A stretch of 64,000 bases of DNA from JAUWOY01 sp034431315 (GTDB taxonomy: Bacteria > Chloroflexota > Anaerolineae > VGOG01), in assembly GCA_034431315.1 (NCBI GenBank), contig DAOUDK010000085.1:1-64000 (forward strand). Reading direction: 5' to 3'. The notes under the pieces were generated by a model, which was not told where the DNA came from, did no database searches, and worked only from the letters and a program-made list of their open reading frames with translations. The number at the start of each line of letters is the position of its first letter. Position 1 is the first letter of the stretch. Both the position numbers and the translations under genes were made by a program. Shown here in pieces: positions 51,552-59,934 of this stretch.

Positions 51552-51664
51552 GTCTACTGAAAAAAGCTCACGCAGCCGTCCCCGGGTGCGGAAATCGGCC
51601 CGAGGCTTCGTCGTGAGCTCAGCCGAACGGACGGGCCTCAGAACAGGCTTTTATCAGGGAAGTC

Positions 51665-53665
51665 ATGATTGATTTCGGACGTGAGGTGTGCGGCAATCTG
51701 GCATTATCGGCCGGGCGGGAGTGGCTGGTGACCAACGGCATCGGCGGCTATGCGTCGGGAACCGTGGCCGGCCTGCTCATCCGCCGCTACCACGGCCTGC
51801 TCATCGCTGCCCTCCAGCCACCGCTGGAGCGCACCCTCCTGCTCACCAGGCTGGACGAGACGGCGGCCTACGACGGCCGCACCTATCCGCTGTTCGCCAA
51901 CCGCTGGGCTGTTCCCACCTCAACTCTCCGCCATGAGCAGGGCAGAGAATGGGAAGGGGTAGAACCAATCGGCTTCCATCACCTGGAGCGCTTCCATCTG
52001 GAAGGCACGACGCCGGTGTGGACCTTTGCCTGTGCCGACGCCCTGCTGGAAAAGCGGGTCTGGATGCAGCCCGGCGCCAACACGACCTACATTCGCTACG
52101 ACTTGCACCGGGCCACCGCGCCGCTAGCCCTGAGCATCAAGGCCATCGTCAATTACCGGGATCATCACAGCAACACCTACGCCGGTGACTGGCAGATGCG
52201 CGTGGAGCCGGTGGCACATGGCCTGCAGGTGACGGCCTTCGATGGGGCAGTGCCTTTCTACCTGCAGAGCGACCGTTGCGAGGCGATGCCCCAGCACGAA
52301 TGGTACCAGGACTACTTCCTGAGCGTGGAGAGATGTCGCGGGCTGGATGCTCTGGACGATAACCTCTATGCCGGCCACTTTCATGCTGTGTTGCACCCTG
52401 GCGAGTCGCTCACCATTGTTGCCAGCACCGAGGCGACGCCGAGCCTGGATAGTGCATCGGCCTACGGCGAGCGGCAGGAGCATGAACAGCGACTGGTGAC
52501 GCAGAGCGGCCTCACCGACGCGCCGGCCTGGGTGCAGCACCTGGTTCTGGTCGCCGACCAGTTCATCGTCCGCCGCCCTTTGCCCGACCAATCTGATGGC
52601 CGTTCGGTCATCGCCGGCTATCCCTGGTTTGGCGACTGGGGCCGCGACACCATGATCAGTCTGCCCGGCCTGACGCTGGTAACTGGTCGCCATGACGTGG
52701 CCGCGCGAATTCTGCGCACCTTTGCCCATTTCGTGGACCAGGGCATGCTGCCCAATCGTTTCCCTGACAAGAACGAGACGCCCGAATACAACACCGTGGA
52801 CGCCACCCTTTGGTACTTTGAAGCCATCCGCGCCTATCACGCCGCCACCGGCGATGACGCTCTGCTGCGTGATCTGTTCCCGGTGCTACAGGAGATCATC
52901 GCATGGCACCAGCGCGGCACGCGGTACAACATCCGCGTGGACCCCGATGACGGCCTGCTCTACGCGGGAGAGCCGGGCGTGCAGCTCACCTGGATGGACG
53001 CCAAGGTGGATGATTGGGTGGTCACGCCGCGCATCGGCAAGCCGGTGGAGATCAACGCTCTGTGGTACAACGCCCTGCTCAGCATGGCCGAGTTCGTGCG
53101 CCATCTGGGCGAGCCTGCCGACGACCATGAGGCCCTGGCGGAACAAACGCGCGCCGGGTTCGCTCGCTTTTGGAACGAGACGACCGGCTACTGCTATGAT
53201 CTACTCGACGGGCCGGAGGGCGATGACCCGGCCCTGCGCCCCAATCAACTGCTCGCCGTCTCTCTGCACCACAGCCCACTGACCAGCCAGCAGCAGCGTG
53301 CTGTGGTGGACGCCTGCGCCCGCCACCTGCTCACCTCGCACGGGCTGCGCAGTCTGGCGGCGGATGATCCGGCTTACATCGGCCACTACAGCGGCGACCA
53401 GCGCCAGCGCGACGCCGCCTACCACCAGGGCGCCGTCTGGGGCTGGCTGATCGGCCCCTTCGTCAGCGCGCACCTGCGCGTCTACGGCGACCGTGAGTTG
53501 GCGCGCTCTTTCCTGCAGCCGCTCATCCACCACCTGGCCGACCACGGCGTGGGCAGCATCAGCGAAGTCTTCGACGGCGACCCGCCCTTCGCTCCGCGCG
53601 GCTGCATAGCCCAGGCCTGGAGCGTGGCCGAGGTGTTGCGGGCGTGGCAGGCAACGAGGGGTTGA
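51665..53665 (+). CDS. Glycogen debranching enzyme (amylo-alpha-1,6-glucosidase family)
   Basis: 666 aa. The N-terminal domain (residues ~1-250: WLVTNGIGGYASGTVAGLLIRRYHGLLIAA) is the GDE_N type. The C-terminal (alpha/alpha)6 domain has GYPWFGDWGRDTMISLPGLTLVTGR, NTVDATLWYFEAI, DAKVDDWVVTPRIGKPVEINALWYNAL and SEVFDGDPPFAPRGCIAQAWSVAEVLR, all typical. It cleaves alpha-1,6 branches of glycogen. It is the third gene of the glycogen operon. The 113-bp gap before it holds a gctcacg..cgtgagc inverted repeat but no terminator. Confidence 0.93.
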   Translation: MIDFGREVCGNLALSAGREWLVTNGIGGYASGTVAGLLIRRYHGLLIAALQPPLERTLLLTRLDETAAYDGRTYPLFANRWAVPTSTLRHEQGREWEGVEPIGFHHLERFHLEGTTPVWTFACADALLEKRVWMQPGANTTYIRYDLHRATAPLALSIKAIVNYRDHHSNTYAGDWQMRVEPVAHGLQVTAFDGAVPFYLQSDRCEAMPQHEWYQDYFLSVERCRGLDALDDNLYAGHFHAVLHPGESLTIVASTEATPSLDSASAYGERQEHEQRLVTQSGLTDAPAWVQHLVLVADQFIVRRPLPDQSDGRSVIAGYPWFGDWGRDTMISLPGLTLVTGRHDVAARILRTFAHFVDQGMLPNRFPDKNETPEYNTVDATLWYFEAIRAYHAATGDDALLRDLFPVLQEIIAWHQRGTRYNIRVDPDDGLLYAGEPGVQLTWMDAKVDDWVVTPRIGKPVEINALWYNALLSMAEFVRHLGEPADDHEALAEQTRAGFARFWNETTGYCYDLLDGPEGDDPALRPNQLLAVSLHHSPLTSQQQRAVVDACARHLLTSHGLRSLAADDPAYIGHYSGDQRQRDAAYHQGAVWGWLIGPFVSAHLRVYGDRELARSFLQPLIHHLADHGVGSISEVFDGDPPFAPRGCIAQAWSVAEVLRAWQATRG

Positions 53666-53737
53666 TGAGGACGTTGGCACGGTAAGTAACTATGCAGAAG
53701 TCCTTTGCAGTTTTCTCACTAACCAAAACTGCTATCA

Positions 53738-53799
53738 AGGGGCGTCCTCGCCCCGCCTTGGGGGTAGCTTGATCACGAAATCGGGGCGAGGACGCCCCT
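53738..53799. repeat. Inverted repeat AGGGGCGTCCTCGCCCC / GGGGCGAGGACGCCCCT
   Basis: Two perfect 17-bp arms (53738-53754 and 53783-53799) with a 28-bp loop fill the gap before the small kinase gene. Each arm is itself partly palindromic. Confidence 0.8.
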
Positions 53800-53813
53800 C
53801 CGTAGCAAGAGGC

Positions 53814-54368
53814 ATGTCCCAAAATCTTCTGATCATCGTCTCGGGACCTCCCGGCTCTGGCAAGACAACTTTGGCGAGAAGGATTGCAAAAGAACTTGGC
53901 CTGCCGCTGTTCGCTCGCGATGATATCAAGGAACTCCTGTTTGATACCCTTGGCTGGTCGAACCGCCAGTGGTCCAAGAAGCTGGGCCTGGCCAGTTGGA
54001 AGCTGCTCTACCATTTGCTTGAGGAGATGCTGAAGGCGAATCAATCTCTGGTTGTGGAGAGTAACTTCCGCAAGGAGCTTGCCAGCCAGGAGCTTTCGGC
54101 GTTGCAGGACAAGTATCGTTTCGAGACTGTTCAGGTACTATGCCGAGCGGACGGCGAGGTCCTGCTCGAAAGGTTCAAGCAACGGGCCGAATCGGGGGAG
54201 AGGCATCCAGGCCACGTTGACCGTCTAAACTACGACGAATTCGAAGCCGCCTTGCACCAGGGTGACTGGGGCGCGCTAGAAATTGACGGGCGAGTTGTGA
54301 CCGTAGATACAACGGATTTCGAGGCGGTAGACTGGGGCCAGATAATCAGTGATGTCACTGAGGAGTAG
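53814..54368 (+). CDS. AAA-type P-loop kinase or zeta-toxin-like ATPase
   Basis: 184 aa from ATG 53814 (the longer frame starts within a repeat). The P-loop is IIVSGPPGSGKTTLARRIAKELGLPLFARDDIKELLFD (residues ~8-45), with DD (the acidic substrate-side motif) as in gluconate kinase or zeta-like proteins; LVVESNFRKEL is the second motif (~75). The substrate is unknown. Its place between a debranching enzyme and rpiA would fit a sugar kinase, but zeta-toxin-type kinases share these motifs. Confidence 0.75.
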   Translation: MSQNLLIIVSGPPGSGKTTLARRIAKELGLPLFARDDIKELLFDTLGWSNRQWSKKLGLASWKLLYHLLEEMLKANQSLVVESNFRKELASQELSALQDKYRFETVQVLCRADGEVLLERFKQRAESGERHPGHVDRLNYDEFEAALHQGDWGALEIDGRVVTVDTTDFEAVDWGQIISDVTEE

Positions 54369-54374
54369 ACAAGC

Positions 54375-55079
54375 TTGAAACTCAAGCAACAGGCCGCCGA
54401 GCGTGCGGTGGAATTTGTGGAATCGGGGATGGTGGTGGGCCTGGGCCACGGCAGCACGGCCACCTTCGCTGTGCGCCGCATCGCCCAATTGCTGCACGAG
54501 GGCCAACTGCAGGACATCCTCGGCGTGCCCAGCTCGCTCCAGATCGAAGCGGAAGCGCGACGGCTGGGCATCCCACTGACCACGCTGGACGAGCATCCCG
54601 TCGTTGACCTGACGATTGACGGCGCGGATGAGGTGGATCCCGATCTGAACCTGATCAAGGGCGGCAGTGGCGCGCTCCTGTGGGAAAAGATCGTCGCCCA
54701 GGCCAGCCGCCGCGAGATCATCGTGGTGGACGAGTCCAAGCTCTCGCCCGCGCTGGGCACCCGCTGGGCGGTGCCGGTGGAGATCGTTCCCTTTGGCTGG
54801 CGCTCGCAGGCCGCTTATCTGGAATCGCTGGGCGCGCAACCTGTCCTGCGCCTCAACAGCGACGGCACGCCGTTCACGACCGACCAGGGTAACCTGATCC
54901 TGGATTGCGGTTTTGGCCCCATCTCCCAGCCAGCCCAACTGGCGGCCCGGCTGAGCGAGCGGGCCGGCATCGTGGAACACGGGTTGTTCCTAGGGCTGGC
55001 GACGGACGTGATTGTTGCAAGTGTTGAGGGAATTCGTCATCTCAAGCGCAAAACGTCAAACGTAAAACGTAAGGGATGA
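54375..55079 (+). CDS. rpiA: Ribose-5-phosphate isomerase A
   Basis: 234 aa from TTG 54375 (GAGGAGTAG upstream). Signature parts are MVVGLGHGSTATFAVRRI (residues ~19-36), SLQIEAEARRLGIPLTTL, IDGADEVDPDLNLIKGGSGALLWEKIVAQAS and ILDCGFGPI. It interconverts ribose-5-P and ribulose-5-P. The C-terminus (HLKRKTSNVKRKG) runs into heptamer array 11, so it is ~10 aa longer than usual. Confidence 0.94.
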   Translation: MKLKQQAAERAVEFVESGMVVGLGHGSTATFAVRRIAQLLHEGQLQDILGVPSSLQIEAEARRLGIPLTTLDEHPVVDLTIDGADEVDPDLNLIKGGSGALLWEKIVAQASRREIIVVDESKLSPALGTRWAVPVEIVPFGWRSQAAYLESLGAQPVLRLNSDGTPFTTDQGNLILDCGFGPISQPAQLAARLSERAGIVEHGLFLGLATDVIVASVEGIRHLKRKTSNVKRKG

Positions 55080-55100
55080 TTGACGTTTCACGTTTTACGT
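55048..55100. repeat. Heptamer array 11 (AAACGTC / GACGTTT type)
   Basis: aaacgtcaaacgtaaaacgt and gacgtttcacgttttacgt are reverse complements with a short loop. It contains the rpiA stop codon. Confidence 0.85.
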
Positions 55101-55137
55101 GCGCAATTAGAGCTATGAATACTCGAAGGAGAACACC

Positions 55138-55809
55138 ATGATCGTGATCGAGGCTTCTATCTTATCGGCTGATTTTGCGCGGCTGGGCGAGCAGGCCCGC
55201 GAGGCCGAAGCCGCCGGCGTTGACGCCATCCAGGTGGACGTGATGGACGGGCGCTTTGTCCCCGACATCACCTTCGGGCCGGGCGTGGTGCGCGCGCTGC
55301 GCCCGCTGGTGAGCCTGCCGCTGGATGTGCACCTGATGATCGTCGAGCCAGAGCGACACCTGGCCGCGTTTGCCGACGCCGGGGCAGACCGCCTGATCGT
55401 GCATCAAGAGACTTGTCCCCATCTCCACCGTGTGCTACAATGCATCCGCGAGCTCAAGATTGAGGCGGGCGTGGCGCTCAACCCTGGCACGCCGCTGTCC
55501 GTTCTCGAAGAAGTGCTGGATCTGACCGACCTGATCCAGGTGATGACAGTCAACCCCGGTTGGGGAGGGCAGCAGTTCCTCCACAGCCAACTGGACAAGA
55601 TTCGCCGCCTGCGCCGCCTGCTGGACGAGCGCGGGTTGGACGTGCCAATCGCTGTGGACGGCGGGATCAGCCCAATCACCGTGCCGCTGATCGTGAACGC
55701 GGGGGCGACGGTGCTGATAGCCGGATCGAGCATCTACAACGATCAGGCGTCGCTGGCCGAAAACGTGGCTGCGCTGCGGGCAAGCGTCCGCACCCCTACA
55801 TCACATTAG
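55138..55809 (+). CDS. rpe: Ribulose-phosphate 3-epimerase
   Basis: 223 aa. EASILSADFARLGEQAREAEAAGVDAIQVDVMDGRFVPDITFGPGVV, LDVHLMIVEPERH, MTVNPGWGGQQF and IAVDGGIS are the standard Rpe motifs. It interconverts ribulose-5-P and xylulose-5-P. AAGGAGA lies 6 bp upstream of the ATG. rpiA and rpe are adjacent, supplying pentose phosphates next to glycogen turnover. Confidence 0.96.
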   Translation: MIVIEASILSADFARLGEQAREAEAAGVDAIQVDVMDGRFVPDITFGPGVVRALRPLVSLPLDVHLMIVEPERHLAAFADAGADRLIVHQETCPHLHRVLQCIRELKIEAGVALNPGTPLSVLEEVLDLTDLIQVMTVNPGWGGQQFLHSQLDKIRRLRRLLDERGLDVPIAVDGGISPITVPLIVNAGATVLIAGSSIYNDQASLAENVAALRASVRTPTSH

Positions 55810-55828
55810 AAGAAAGAGGTAAGAAACC

Positions 55829-58402
55829 ATGCAACCCATCTGCACTTTTACCATCGTCCCATCTTTGCCGACCAAGCTGGAACACCTCCGAGACCTGGCC
55901 TACAACCTCTGGTGGTGCTGGAACCTGGAGGCTGTTGATCTCTTCCGTCGGCTGGACCGCGAGCTCTGGGAAGAGTCCGGCCACAACCCCGTACTGATGC
56001 TGGGAGCTATCAAGCAGGAGCGGCTGGAGGAGGCAGCCGAGGACGACGGGTTCCTGGCCCATCTGGAGCGGATCGCTCAACGGTTCAACCGCTATGTGAA
56101 GAGCCAAAGCACCTGGTATGAGAAAGCTCACGGCACGCCTGGAGAGCCGTGCATCGCCTACTTTTCGGCCGAGTTCGGGCTCACCGAATGTATGCCCATC
56201 TACGCCGGGGGCATGGCGGTGCTGGCTGGCGATCACCTTAAATCGGCCAGCGACCTGGGCTTGCCCCTGATGGGAGTGGGTCTCCTCTACCAGGAGGGAT
56301 ACTTCCGTCAGTATCTGAACTCAGATGGGTGGCAACGGGAGCTGTACCCGAAGAACGATTTTTACAACATGCCTATTCAACTAGAGCAAGGGGAAGACGG
56401 AACGCCGGTGACGGTGCAGGTTGATTACCCCGGCCGCAAGGTCACGGCCCAGGTGTGGCGCGCCCAAGTCGGCCGGCTGCCCCTCTTCCTGCTGGATACC
56501 AACATCCCGGCCAACGGTCGTCAGGATCAGGACATCACCGACGAGCTGTACGGCGGTGATCTGGAGATGCGCATCCAGCAGGAAATCCTGCTGGGCATCG
56601 GCGGCATCCGCGCCCTGGAGACCCTGGGGATCCGCCCTACCATCTGCCACATGAACGAGGGCCACTCCGCCTTCCTGGCTCTGGAGCGGATCCGCATCCT
56701 CATGGAAGAGCAGGGCCGTCAAGGCACGCTCTCTTTCGCCGAGGCCCGCGAAGCTGCTTCGGCCGGCAACGTCTTCACCACCCACACCCCCGTCCCGGCT
56801 GGGATTGACAGGTTTCCTCCAGAGCTCATGGACAAGTACTTCTCCGATTATTACCCAGAGCTTGGTCTCTCGCGGGAGGAGTTCCTGGCCCTGGGACGCG
56901 GGAATCCAGCGGACAATGGCGAGCCGTTCAGCATGGCTGTCCTCGCCCTACGCCTGGCGGCCCACACCAACGGAGTGAGCCGGCTGCACGGTCGGGTCGC
57001 GCGCAAAATGTGGCAGAGTCTCTGGCCGGGCGTGCCTGAGGACGAGGTGCCCATCACCTCGATTACCAACGGCATCCACATCCCCTCCTGGATCTCCTTC
57101 GACATGGCCAGGCTTTACGACCGCTACCTGGGACATCGCTGGCTGGAACGCCCAGACGATCAGACCATCTGGGAGCGGGTGGACGAGATCCCCGACGAGG
57201 AGCTTTGGCGCACCCACGAGAGGCGGCGGGAGCGCCTGGTGGCCTTTGTTCGACGGCGGCTGCGCGAGCAGCTTGAGAAGCGGGGCGCCCCCCTGTCCGA
57301 GATAGAGAGGGCGGGCGAAGTGCTGGATCCCGAGGCCCTAACCATCGGATTCGCCCGCCGCTTCGCTACCTACAAGCGCGCCACTCTGGTCCTGCGCGAT
57401 CCGGATCGGCTGGCGAGCATCCTGAACGACGCGGACCGCCCCGTCCAGATCATCTTCGCGGGAAAGGCGCATCCCCAGGACAACCCAGGTAAGGAGTTGA
57501 TCCAGCAGGTCGTCCGTCTCTGCCAACGGGAGGAGTTTCGGCGACGGATGGTCTTCATCGAGGATTACGATATGTGCGTTGCCCGTTACCTGGTTCAGGG
57601 AGCAGACATCTGGCTCAACACCCCACTTCGCCCCCGGGAGGCCAGCGGCACCAGCGGGATGAAGGCCACCGCCAACGGCGTCATCAATATGAGCACCCTC
57701 GATGGCTGGTGGGATGAGGCTTACGAGCCCGAGACCGGCTGGGCCATCGGCAGAGGCGAGTTGTACGAAGACCTCAATTATCAAAACGATATCGAATCCA
57801 GGGCCATCTATGGAATCCTGGAGAAAGAGATCGTGCCGCTGTTTTACAATCGCAATTCCAACGGGCTTCCGCACAAATGGATCGCTCGGATGAAAGCTGC
57901 CATGCGAGCCATCTGTCCGGTCTTCAATACCAACCGCATGATTCGTGAGTACACCGAGCGTTTCTACCTGCCTGCGGCCCAGCGGTATGAGCACCTGGCC
58001 GAGGACGAGATGGCGCGGGCGAAGGCCCTGGCGCAGTGGAAATCCCATCTCCACGAACACTGGCCCGAGATCCGGGTGGATAACGTGGAGGCGGAGGTGC
58101 CCGCTGAGCTCAGGGTAGGCGCTGAACTCCAGGTGCGGACTCAGGTGAATCTGGGCGCCCTTGAGCCCCAGGACGTGACAGTACAGCTCTATTATGGCCC
58201 TCTGGATACGAAGGGCGAAATCTCAAAGGGGGAAGTCATGGCCATGAAATGGGTGGAGTCCAATGGGGATGGGGGCCACGTATTCGTCGGAGCCATTCCC
58301 GCCCGCACCAGTGGCCGCTACGGCTACGCCCTGCGGATACTCCCCCATCACGAAGACCTGAGCAATCCCTACGAGCCAGGCTTGATCCTATGGGCACGTT
58401 AG
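55829..58402 (+). CDS. glgP: Alpha-glucan phosphorylase (GT35)
   Basis: 857 aa. The N-terminal ~110 aa are the DUF3417-type domain (LEHLRDLAYNLWWCWN), followed by the phosphorylase core: AYFSAEFGLTECMPIYAGGMAVLAGDHLKSASDLGLPLMGVGLLYQEGYFRQ, HMNEGHSAFLALERI, TTHTPVPAGIDRFP and the pyridoxal phosphate Lys in ASGTSGMKATANGVIN. This group releases glucose-1-P from glycogen or maltodextrin. AAGAAAGAGG is upstream of the ATG. It is separated from the next gene only by heptamer array 12. Confidence 0.96.
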   Translation: MQPICTFTIVPSLPTKLEHLRDLAYNLWWCWNLEAVDLFRRLDRELWEESGHNPVLMLGAIKQERLEEAAEDDGFLAHLERIAQRFNRYVKSQSTWYEKAHGTPGEPCIAYFSAEFGLTECMPIYAGGMAVLAGDHLKSASDLGLPLMGVGLLYQEGYFRQYLNSDGWQRELYPKNDFYNMPIQLEQGEDGTPVTVQVDYPGRKVTAQVWRAQVGRLPLFLLDTNIPANGRQDQDITDELYGGDLEMRIQQEILLGIGGIRALETLGIRPTICHMNEGHSAFLALERIRILMEEQGRQGTLSFAEAREAASAGNVFTTHTPVPAGIDRFPPELMDKYFSDYYPELGLSREEFLALGRGNPADNGEPFSMAVLALRLAAHTNGVSRLHGRVARKMWQSLWPGVPEDEVPITSITNGIHIPSWISFDMARLYDRYLGHRWLERPDDQTIWERVDEIPDEELWRTHERRRERLVAFVRRRLREQLEKRGAPLSEIERAGEVLDPEALTIGFARRFATYKRATLVLRDPDRLASILNDADRPVQIIFAGKAHPQDNPGKELIQQVVRLCQREEFRRRMVFIEDYDMCVARYLVQGADIWLNTPLRPREASGTSGMKATANGVINMSTLDGWWDEAYEPETGWAIGRGELYEDLNYQNDIESRAIYGILEKEIVPLFYNRNSNGLPHKWIARMKAAMRAICPVFNTNRMIREYTERFYLPAAQRYEHLAEDEMARAKALAQWKSHLHEHWPEIRVDNVEAEVPAELRVGAELQVRTQVNLGALEPQDVTVQLYYGPLDTKGEISKGEVMAMKWVESNGDGGHVFVGAIPARTSGRYGYALRILPHHEDLSNPYEPGLILWAR

Positions 58403-58469
58403 AAATCCAAAGTTCAAAGCTCAAAATCCAAAATCCAATTTTGAGCTTTGAACTTTGAGCTTTGAACTT
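58403..58469. repeat. Heptamer array 12 (CAAAGTT / TTTGAGC type)
   Basis: The left arm aatccaaagttcaaagctcaaaatccaaaatcc and the right arm ttttgagctttgaactttgagctttgaactt pair almost completely. The array ends at the start codon of the GH57 gene, leaving no recognisable ribosome binding site. Confidence 0.92.
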
Positions 58470-59873
58470 ATGAAGAGCTTTTGCATTCACGGGCACTTCT
58501 ACCAACCCCCTCGAGAGGACCCTTTCACCGGAGTCATTTCCCCCGAAAAGGGAGCTATGCCTTTCGCCAACTTCAACGAGAAGATCAACGCCGAGTGCTA
58601 CCGCCCCAACGCAGAACTAGGCAATTTCGAGGTACTGAGCTTCAACGTCGGCCCTACCCTGGCAGTCTGGCTGGAGGGCCACGATCCATCCACCTACCAG
58701 CGCATCATAAAGTCCTACCGGCGCAACAGCGCTGCCCACGGCGTAGGCAACGCCCTCGCCCAGGCCTACAACCACACCATCCTCCCCCTGGCCACCCGGC
58801 GCGACAAAGAGACCCAAGTCGCCTGGGGCATCGCTGACTTCCGCCATCGCTTCGGCCCCCCTGGCCCCCCAAAATTGGGAGGAAGGGGGACTGAGCCCCT
58901 GGGGATGTGGCTGCCGGAGATGGCCGTGGATCAGGAGACCCTTGAGGTACTGGCCAGCCAGGGCATCGCCTTCACCATCCTCTCTCCCCACCAGACACAG
59001 GGCCAGCTCGACGGCGCCGGACCCTACCGGGTGCGGCTGCCACGTGGTCGAGAGATAGCCGTCTTCTTCAGAGATGAGTCCCTGTCCAATCGCCTGGCTT
59101 TCGATCCAGAGTTGATCAATAGCGCTGAGGGCTTTGTCGAGAACTGCTTGTCAGGCGAGCATGGTCCCACCGGCGAGGGGCTGCTTCTGATAGCTACAGA
59201 TGGCGAAACCTTCGGCCACCACCTTCGAGGAGAGGAGCGCTTCCTGCACGATTTACTGTACGAAGAAGCCCCCAAGGCGGGCTACGAGGTGACCTTCCTG
59301 GCCCGCTATTTGCAGCAGCACCCACCCACGGCAGAGGTTGAGATCGTGAATGGCACCTCGTGGAGCTGTGGGCACGGGGTGGCTCGCTGGGCGGAGGGAT
59401 GCACCTGCACGCAGGGCGACAGCGAGTGGAAGCGCCATTTGCGAGTAGCCCTGGACCGGCTGGCCCAGGAGATGGACGCGCTCTATCAAGACGAGGTCGA
59501 GAGGTGGGGGGGCGATCCCTGGCGGCTGCGGAATGGCTACATCCAGGTGATGCTGGGGGAAATAGAGGGGAAAGCCTTCCTGGATCAGCAAGCGGCCAGA
59601 AAGCTGAGCGAAGAGGGAGAGAAACGGATACTAACCTTGCTGGAGGCCCAATACTACCGCCAGGCCATGTACACTAGCTGCGGCTTCTTCTTCGAGGACT
59701 TAAGCCGCCTGGAGCCGCGTTACATCATCGCCTACGCGGCCAAAGCCATCCGCCTGGTTAAAGAGGCCACAGGCGTCTCGTTGGAGGAAGGCTTCAAGCG
59801 AGACCTTCGCCTGGCCGTGAGTTGGATCACCGATCAAACGGGCGAGGACATCTACGAGGAGGTAGTGAGTTAG
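58470..59873 (+). CDS. Family 57 glycoside hydrolase (amylolytic enzyme, DUF3536-type)
   Basis: 467 aa from ATG 58470. FCIHGHFYQPPREDPF is the GH57 N-terminal metal/catalytic His strand, NAELGNFEVLSFNVGPTLAVWL and LGMWLPEMAVDQETLEVL follow, with the Glu in WLPE as the candidate nucleophile. IATDGETFGHH precedes the C-terminal DUF3536-like helical domain. It degrades alpha-glucans. Residues ~129-141 (GPPGPPKLGGRGT) are an insertion from a C/G-run palindrome. The start codon directly follows heptamer array 12, so no Shine-Dalgarno sequence is present. Confidence 0.9.
   Translation: MKSFCIHGHFYQPPREDPFTGVISPEKGAMPFANFNEKINAECYRPNAELGNFEVLSFNVGPTLAVWLEGHDPSTYQRIIKSYRRNSAAHGVGNALAQAYNHTILPLATRRDKETQVAWGIADFRHRFGPPGPPKLGGRGTEPLGMWLPEMAVDQETLEVLASQGIAFTILSPHQTQGQLDGAGPYRVRLPRGREIAVFFRDESLSNRLAFDPELINSAEGFVENCLSGEHGPTGEGLLLIATDGETFGHHLRGEERFLHDLLYEEAPKAGYEVTFLARYLQQHPPTAEVEIVNGTSWSCGHGVARWAEGCTCTQGDSEWKRHLRVALDRLAQEMDALYQDEVERWGGDPWRLRNGYIQVMLGEIEGKAFLDQQAARKLSEEGEKRILTLLEAQYYRQAMYTSCGFFFEDLSRLEPRYIIAYAAKAIRLVKEATGVSLEEGFKRDLRLAVSWITDQTGEDIYEEVVS
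58855..58890. repeat. C-run/G-run palindromic element in the GH57 gene
   Basis: C6-tggC6-aaaattgggaggaaG5. A degenerate member, read in frame as GPPGPPKLGGRG. Confidence 0.75.
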
Positions 59874-59934
59874 CGAGGTGATGAGTAACGAGTAACGAGG
59901 GCCTCGACGTCAACTCATTACTCATCACTCATTC
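59863..59934. repeat. Heptamer array 13 (GTAACGA/TGAGTAA type)
   Basis: gtgagttagcgaggtgatgagtaacgagtaacgag and the complementary tcaactcattactcatcactcatt. It lies between convergent genes and holds the stop codons of both the GH57 gene and mazG. Confidence 0.88.
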
